A stretch of DNA of 64,000 nucleotides from CAVUWL01 sp963700105. GTDB lineage: Bacteria > Actinomycetota > Thermoleophilia > Solirubrobacterales > 70-9. The notes beneath the pieces are model-generated. The model searched no databases, was not told the DNA's origin, and saw only the letters and a list, made by a program, of their open reading frames with translations. The position numbers and the translations under genes were made by a program. The DNA is taken from assembly GCA_963700105.1 (NCBI GenBank), contig CAVOWL010000005.1, forward strand, positions 124,001 through 188,000, read 5' to 3'. This document shows, in pieces, positions 59,531 through 64,000 of the stretch. Within the stretch, counting starts at the first letter, position 1, and each line of letters opens with the position of its first letter.

Positions 59531-60496
59531 ATGACCGTGTCCGCTGAGCGCATCCACGTGACCCGCTCCCGGACCAAGCCCGGCGGGCGGCAAGTGGGAG
59601 AGGGCGGTGCCGTTCCTCTTCGGCGCGCCCGCAAGCCATCGTGGTTGAAGGTTCCCGCCCCTGGGGGTCGGAACTACCGCCAACTCAAGGCGATGATTGA
59701 CGGAGAGAACCTCCACACAGTCTGCGAGGAGGCCAACTGCCCAAACGTCGGCGAGTGCTGGGAGCGGGGTACCGCAACCTTCATGATCCTTGGCGATGTC
59801 TGCACGCGCAGGTGCGGCTTTTGCAACGTTAAGACCGGACTGCCGAGCTGGAGTGACCCGCTGGAGCCGCTGCGGGTCGCGAACCAGGTCAAGAGGATGG
59901 GACTGCGCCACGCTGTTGTCACTTCCGTGGACCGAGACGATTTGCCCGATTACGGCGCCGGCGCCTTCGTCGCCGTAATCCGCGCGATCCGCGCGATCGT
60001 TCCCGGCTGCAAGGTCGAGGTCTTGACCCCGGACTTCCGCGGCCAGGAGATGCCCTTGGCCAGGGTGATCGATGCCCGCCCGGATGTTTTCAACCACAAT
60101 GTCGAGACGGTGCCCCGGCTCTATGCCAGGGCCCGTCGCGGCTCCAAATTCGGGCGTTCGGCGCGGGTCTTGGGCATGGCCAAGGAGATGGGAGGAGATC
60201 AGATCGTGACCAAGTCGGGGCTGATGGTCGGTCTCGGAGAGTCATTTGAGGAGATGGTCGAGGCCTTCGGCATCCTCCGCGAGCACCTCGTCCAGGTACT
60301 AACCGTGGGGCAGTACCTGCGCCCCACCGAGGACCACCTGCCGATCGAGCGCTACTGGCACCCCGAGGAGTTCCTCGCCTTAGAGCAAGCGGCATACCGG
60401 CTTGGCTTTGAGTCGGTGGCTGCCGGTCCGTTGGTGCGAAGCAGCTACCACGCCGATCAAAACCTTCCCGTCAAGGCCCTGGCGGGTAACACCTGA
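59531..60496 (+). CDS. lipA: Lipoyl synthase
   Basis: Radical-SAM enzyme inserting two sulfurs into the octanoyl chain. About 321 residues. The auxiliary cluster uses CEEANCPNVGEC (Cys65, Cys70, Cys76) and the radical-SAM motif is CTRRCGFC (Cys91, Cys95, Cys98). PVKALAGNT is near the C-terminus, and no terminal R-S-S-Y is present past it, although RSSYHAD is at 306-312. Start ATG 59531; a GTG at 59468 would add 21 residues. Confidence 0.96.
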   Translation: MTVSAERIHVTRSRTKPGGRQVGEGGAVPLRRARKPSWLKVPAPGGRNYRQLKAMIDGENLHTVCEEANCPNVGECWERGTATFMILGDVCTRRCGFCNVKTGLPSWSDPLEPLRVANQVKRMGLRHAVVTSVDRDDLPDYGAGAFVAVIRAIRAIVPGCKVEVLTPDFRGQEMPLARVIDARPDVFNHNVETVPRLYARARRGSKFGRSARVLGMAKEMGGDQIVTKSGLMVGLGESFEEMVEAFGILREHLVQVLTVGQYLRPTEDHLPIERYWHPEEFLALEQAAYRLGFESVAAGPLVRSSYHADQNLPVKALAGNT

Positions 60497-60678
60497 GCCA
60501 AGCTGCCCACCCGGGTTCGCTTCTTGAAGGCTCTCTCGGGCCCTACGTCCGACGCTCGCCCCTGATACCCAGGGGTCGATGCTCCAGTCCACCCCCTGCG
60601 AGCTGGCTGTGAGGCCGACCGTTAGCGATGGAGCGTCGCCTGTGCGGGCATTTCGACCGACCGGCTAGCTCCGGCGAA

Positions 60679-62124
60679 TCAGCTCGCTGGGGGTCGAGAG
60701 CGATTAACGCGGAAGTGCCTGACCGCAACTGGCCCACGCAGCCCGGTCGGGCCAAGGGCGCGGACCCGCAACGTGTGCCGCCCGGGCGCTACCCAATAAC
60801 CCAGAGGCGAATGACATGGGCGGTAGGGGCCGCGGTCGCGCTTACACTCGAACCCACTGACCTTGGTCGGCGAGTAAAAGCGAGCGCGAGCGCGGATTCG
60901 GCGGTGACGGGCTCTGGAGATGCGCCATTCGACGGGGAGGAGAATGGTGCGGGGGCGAGCAGTCGCTTCGGCAGGCGGTTCGGCAGGCACTGAGAACGGT
61001 TCAGTGGAGGTGAAGATGCGACCGTTGGAGCCGACCAGCGCGCAGAGCGAGGTCGAGGCGCAGGAGGCCGCGAAGAGCCCATTTGCCGGCGCCTGTTCGC
61101 CTTCGCCGGGTTGCCTGGCAAACGGAATCAGCTTTTCGAGGTGCCAGGAGCCGGCACCGCCGCTCGGATCGGTCGAGGTGAGGACGTCGCCGTTATCGTC
61201 GACCGCCACGCAGCGACTCCCATTGGGGCAGGAGAGCCCGGTGATCCTCATCGAGGTGCCGGCGTTGGCCTCGCTCCAGCCGCCGGCGCTCGGATCGGTC
61301 GAGGTGAGGACATCTCCGCTGAGGTTGCCGGCGGCACAGAACAGAGTCGATGCGCAGGAGACTCCCTGTAGGCCAACGGGCCCGCCCGGAGTCCCCGCTT
61401 CGGCCCAGCTCGAGGCGCCGCCGGCCGGGTCGGTTGAGGCGAAGATTCGCCCTTCCCCCCCGATTGCGACGCAAAGCGAAGGGGTGCCACAGGAGATGCC
61501 GCGCAGATTGGGCGAGCCGGCGAGTTCACTCACCTGCCAGCTGCCCGAGGTCGGATCGGTCGACGTGAAGACCTTGCCGCTCTTGCCGCCGGCGACCGCG
61601 CAGAAGGACGCCGAGGGGCAGGAGACGTCGAACATGCCGAAACCCCCCTTAATGACCGTCGGCGACCACGCTGTGCCAGCGCCGGTCGGTTCGGTCGATA
61701 CGTAGATCGCTCCTTTGTCGCTGATCGCGACGCAAAGGTTCTGTGAGGCGCAGGAGATCGCGGAAAGATTGAAGTTTTCAGCCACACCTCTCGGCGGCGG
61801 AAGCGTCACAACGTGCCATTGGGCGAGGCCCTCACTCGGCGCCTGTGAGAAGGCCACAATGCCGAAGGCGCCAGAGGCGTCGATGCCGGCGCCCCCGGCA
61901 GCGGCGCAGAGGGATTCGCTCGGGCAGGAGACCCCCGACAAGGTTGGACCCGTTTGCGTTTCAACTTCATAGGGCGTCGCTGGCGGCAGCTGTCGCTGTG
62001 TCCACTTGGCGGCCGCAGCCGAGCCGGCGGGAGTCGCGATCAGAGCGAGGGCGCAGCAGAATCCAACGCGCATCCAGCTCGCAGGGAGAATTTCTTTGAT
62101 TCGCGATGAAAGAGAGGTGGCCAC
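60679..62124 (-). CDS. Secreted repeat protein, probable beta-propeller
   Basis: About 481 residues. After a signal peptide (about 18-39) come roughly seven tandem units of about 45 residues. Each contains an SC...LC or SC...FC Cys pair and a terminal hairpin like GxIFxSTDPxG, for example 'SCPSESLCAAAGG' and 'VFTSTDPTSGSW'. The repeat style suggests a seven-bladed propeller with a disulfide per blade. A basic C-terminal Arg-rich domain (from about 385) follows. Two repeats are nearly identical at DNA level, so the array has duplicated recently. Function is unknown. Confidence 0.75.
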   Translation of the reverse strand: MATSLSSRIKEILPASWMRVGFCCALALIATPAGSAAAAKWTQRQLPPATPYEVETQTGPTLSGVSCPSESLCAAAGGAGIDASGAFGIVAFSQAPSEGLAQWHVVTLPPPRGVAENFNLSAISCASQNLCVAISDKGAIYVSTEPTGAGTAWSPTVIKGGFGMFDVSCPSASFCAVAGGKSGKVFTSTDPTSGSWQVSELAGSPNLRGISCGTPSLCVAIGGEGRIFASTDPAGGASSWAEAGTPGGPVGLQGVSCASTLFCAAGNLSGDVLTSTDPSAGGWSEANAGTSMRITGLSCPNGSRCVAVDDNGDVLTSTDPSGGAGSWHLEKLIPFARQPGEGEQAPANGLFAASCASTSLCALVGSNGRIFTSTEPFSVPAEPPAEATARPRTILLPVEWRISRARHRRIRARARFYSPTKVSGFECKRDRGPYRPCHSPLGYWVAPGRHTLRVRALGPTGLRGPVAVRHFRVNRSRPPAS

Positions 62125-62473
62125 TCTGGATAAGGAACACGCTGGAAGTGGGGCCGATGCGTCACGACCGATGCGTCATTGCGCTGATCCGGCCTTTCAA
62201 TGGTCGAGTCGACGAGCCCGGAGAATGACCCCCGAGTCCTCGAGATGCGACCAGCGAATTGCCGCCGCGGCGGTCAATCCTGGTCCGCCCCACTTTGTGA
62301 ACTAGGTGTAGGCAGCTTTGGCGGTTGAACGCAACGTATTGCACGGCGCCATTGGCACCCAAAGTGGTAGCCGGCCGATGGCTCGGAGGTTTTCTGAGCT
62401 TGCAAGACCTGTTTTCGGGCTCCGCCCTGGGGCAATTTTTGGCCAGTCGGGCTCGAACCGGCGCGCTTCTTGA
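62125..62473. other. Intergenic region
   Basis: About 350 bp between the secreted repeat protein and the FCD-like remnant. No protein-like frame is visible. It should hold the promoter of the repeat protein. Nothing else is supported. Confidence 0.4.
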
Positions 62474-62674
62474 TCGAGCGTTTCCGACCAGCAGAGCAGG
62501 ATCAGGCCCGCCGCCCTCAGCGCCGGCCCCGAACGGATGCAACGGATCCTGGACCAACACCGGGCGATCGTGGCTGCAGTCGGTCGGCGCGACGCGGCCG
62601 AGGCGGAGGCGCTGATCGACCGCCTCCTCCTCCCCACCTCGGTCGCGCGCCCAGTTCAGTCGAGCATCTCGTAG
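62474..62674 (+). pseudogene. Possible C-terminal remnant of a GntR/FCD-type regulator
   Basis: The frame reads AALSAGPERMQRILDQHRAI then VAAVGRRDAAEAEALIDRLL, which resembles the last helix pair of FCD ligand-binding domains (xxHxAIxxAIxxxDxxxAExxM). No DNA-binding domain or other FCD helix precedes it. The frame opens just after a TGA at 62471, and its 3' end overlaps the malate synthase gene tail-to-tail. It is probably a broken gene. Confidence 0.35.
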
Positions 62675-64000
62675 GCCACTTCGGTGAGGAAGTCGGGGAA
62701 GTCGTCGCCGAGGGCGACCGCCTCGAAGACCCGCCGCGTGTCATTGGGGCGGCCCGCCTTCCAGGTCTCATCGCCCACCTCAGCGCGGATCCGCTCCAGC
62801 TCCTCGTCGAGGATCTTGGTCACGAGCTCGCGGTCGATCACGGTGCCGTCCTCGAGCTTCGTCCCGTTGTGAACCCACTGCCAGATCTGGCTGCGCGAGA
62901 TCTCCGCCGTGGCGGCGTCCTCCATCTGATTGTTCAGCCCGACCGCGCCGCGACCGCCGAGCCAGAAGGAGATGTATTGAAAGCCGACGCTGACGTTGGC
63001 GCGCAGGCCGGCCGCGGTGACCTCTCCCGGCGTGGCGGCGAAGTCGACGAGCGCGTCGGCGTCGGGGGTGACATCCGCGCGCCTGCGGTCGATCTGGCTC
63101 GGCCGATCGCCGAGCACCACGTCGAACGCGGCCTTGCCCACCGCGACCACATCGGGGTGGGCAACCCAGGTGCCGTCGAACCCGTCCCCCGCCTCACGCT
63201 CCTTGTCGGCGCGCACTGCGGCGATCGCCCGCTCGTTGGCCTCCGGGTCGGTACGGCTCGGGATCAGCGCCGCCATCCCACCCATCGCGAAGGTGCCGCG
63301 GCCGTGGCTGGTGCGGACCAGCAGCTCGGTGTAGGCGCGCAGGAAGGGCACCGTCATCGTCACCGCGCCGCGATCGGGGAGGACGGCGTCGGGGCGCTCG
63401 CGGGAGGTCTTGATCGCCGAGAAGATGTAGTCCCAGCGTCCTGCGTTCATCCCGTATGAGTGCTCGCGCAGCTCCCACAGCATCTCCTCCATCTGGAAGG
63501 CGGCGGGCAGGGTCTCGATCAGGACCGTGGCGCGGAAGCTGCCCCGATCCAGGCCGAGCGCCTCCTCGGCGAAGGCGAGGACCTCGTCCCAGAGTCGCGC
63601 CTCCAGATGGTGCTCGAGCTTGGGCAGGTAGAGGTAGGCGCCGCGGCCCTTGGCGGCGAGCCGGGGCGCCCCGTGGAAGGCGAAGAGGCCGAAGTCGACC
63701 AGCGATCCGGAGCCGACGGTGCCGTCGAAGTCGACGTGGCGCTCGGGAAGGTGGAGGCCGCGCGGGCGGATCAGGAGCGTCGCGGTCTCCTCGCCGAGCG
63801 CGTAGTGGCGGCCATCGGAGGACTCGTAGGTGATCGTCCCCTCGATCGCGTCGATCAGGTTGGCTTGCCCGGAGACCTGGTTTTGCCAGGTCGGCGAGTT
63901 GGCGTCCTCGAAGTCGGCCATGAAGCCCCTGGCGCCCGAGTTCAGCGCGTTGATCACCAGCTTGCGGTCGGTCGGGCCGACGATCTCGACCCTACGGTCG
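62656..64000 (-). CDS. aceB: Malate synthase A (5' truncated by the window)
   Basis: Condenses acetyl-CoA and glyoxylate to malate (glyoxylate cycle). About 448 residues are visible and the frame is open to the right edge, where VEIVGPTDRK and INALNSGARGFMADFEDANS belong to the barrel. NAGRWDYIFSAIK, LYLPKLEHHLEARLWDEVL and the C-terminal YISFWLGGRGAVGLNNQMED are typical of form A. The gene is on the minus strand, with its N-terminus beyond the window. Isocitrate lyase is not seen here. Confidence 0.95.
   Translation of the reverse strand, partial: DRRVEIVGPTDRKLVINALNSGARGFMADFEDANSPTWQNQVSGQANLIDAIEGTITYESSDGRHYALGEETATLLIRPRGLHLPERHVDFDGTVGSGSLVDFGLFAFHGAPRLAAKGRGAYLYLPKLEHHLEARLWDEVLAFAEEALGLDRGSFRATVLIETLPAAFQMEEMLWELREHSYGMNAGRWDYIFSAIKTSRERPDAVLPDRGAVTMTVPFLRAYTELLVRTSHGRGTFAMGGMAALIPSRTDPEANERAIAAVRADKEREAGDGFDGTWVAHPDVVAVGKAAFDVVLGDRPSQIDRRRADVTPDADALVDFAATPGEVTAAGLRANVSVGFQYISFWLGGRGAVGLNNQMEDAATAEISRSQIWQWVHNGTKLEDGTVIDRELVTKILDEELERIRAEVGDETWKAGRPNDTRRVFEAVALGDDFPDFLTEVAYEMLD

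Noticed and set aside
62390..62465. Possible small RNA near the FCD-like remnant
   Set aside because: A GC-rich stem-loop followed by a short T-run can be drawn, but no promoter or conserved structure supports it.
62470..63459. Plus-strand frame of 329 codons over malate synthase
   Set aside because: It runs antisense to malate synthase, whose motifs are certain; the reading is His/Arg-rich and family-less.
1..64000. CRISPR arrays, insertion sequences and prophage
   Set aside because: No regularly spaced repeats, transposase motifs or phage structural genes were seen.

Overview
The window looks like chromosome from a high-GC actinobacterium, most likely of the class Thermoleophilia (Solirubrobacterales-like). 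This rests on recognising the proteins, not on a search. The supporting signs are a mycobacterial-type inositol-3-phosphate synthase, a PurS/PurQ/small-PurL purine enzyme set, a dnaK-grpE-dnaJ-hspR-clpB operon, many GTG and TTG starts, and several secreted proteins ending in Ala/Gly/Arg-rich beta domains. It is mostly core metabolism. No CRISPR array, insertion sequence, phage or conjugation gene was seen.

Layout. 0-1.7 kb: the end of a polytopic glycosyltransferase and a GT2 glycosyltransferase. 1.7-5.5 kb: a gene-poor decay zone with pieces of an ATP-dependent DNA ligase, a winged-helix-like ORF and a YihY/BrkB membrane protein, plus an intact NlpC/P60 hydrolase and two small proteins. 5.5-7.5 kb: small YCII and DUF1801 proteins, a membrane protein and an atypical short-chain dehydrogenase. 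7.5-11.5 kb (minus): lysS-prmC-lgt-argF. 11.6-15 kb (plus): a nuclease-fold enzyme, a PhaF-like Lys/Ala-rich protein, an RNA uracil methyltransferase and an F420-type oxidoreductase. 15-19.8 kb (minus): a UDG-like Fe-S protein, a glycosyltransferase/PHP fusion, then an inositol-lipid set (ino1, CDP-alcohol phosphatidyltransferase, PAP2 phosphatase). 19.8-21 kb: endonuclease III and a membrane-anchored cytochrome c. 21-27.7 kb: the HspR-type chaperone operon. 27.7-30.3 kb: a membrane protein and a tandem lytic-transglycosylase-like wall enzyme. 30.3-44.4 kb: ten purine genes in three blocks (purD-E-B, purC-S-Q-L, purF-N-H), interrupted by a P450 and a secreted protein. purQ carries two apparent frameshifts, and purK and purM are absent. 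44.4-47.9 kb: a very large secreted metzincin protease. 48-51.2 kb: tRNA-Lys, a thiS-thiG fusion and thiO behind a TPP riboswitch, with thiE divergent. 51.7-60.5 kb: lpdA, a DsbA-like protein, E1 alpha, E1 beta and E2 of a 2-oxoacid dehydrogenase, then lipB and lipA. 60.7-62.1 kb: a secreted repeat protein. 62.5-64 kb: a possible FCD-type regulator remnant and malate synthase A running off the window.

How the genes fit together. The thiamine genes supply the E1 cofactor, and lipB/lipA make the lipoyl arm of E2, so 48-60 kb reads as one cofactor-plus-enzyme neighbourhood. Malate synthase uses the acetyl-CoA that such a complex produces. The Ino1/CDP-alcohol transferase/PAP2 group points to phosphatidylinositol-type lipids. 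The observations most worth following are the ThiS-ThiG fusion, the thiO ribosome-binding site embedded in its riboswitch aptamer, the glycosyltransferase/PHP fusion, the duplicated lytic-transglycosylase module with a metal-ligand-less M23-like tail, the giant metzincin, and the broken purQ inside an otherwise intact pathway.
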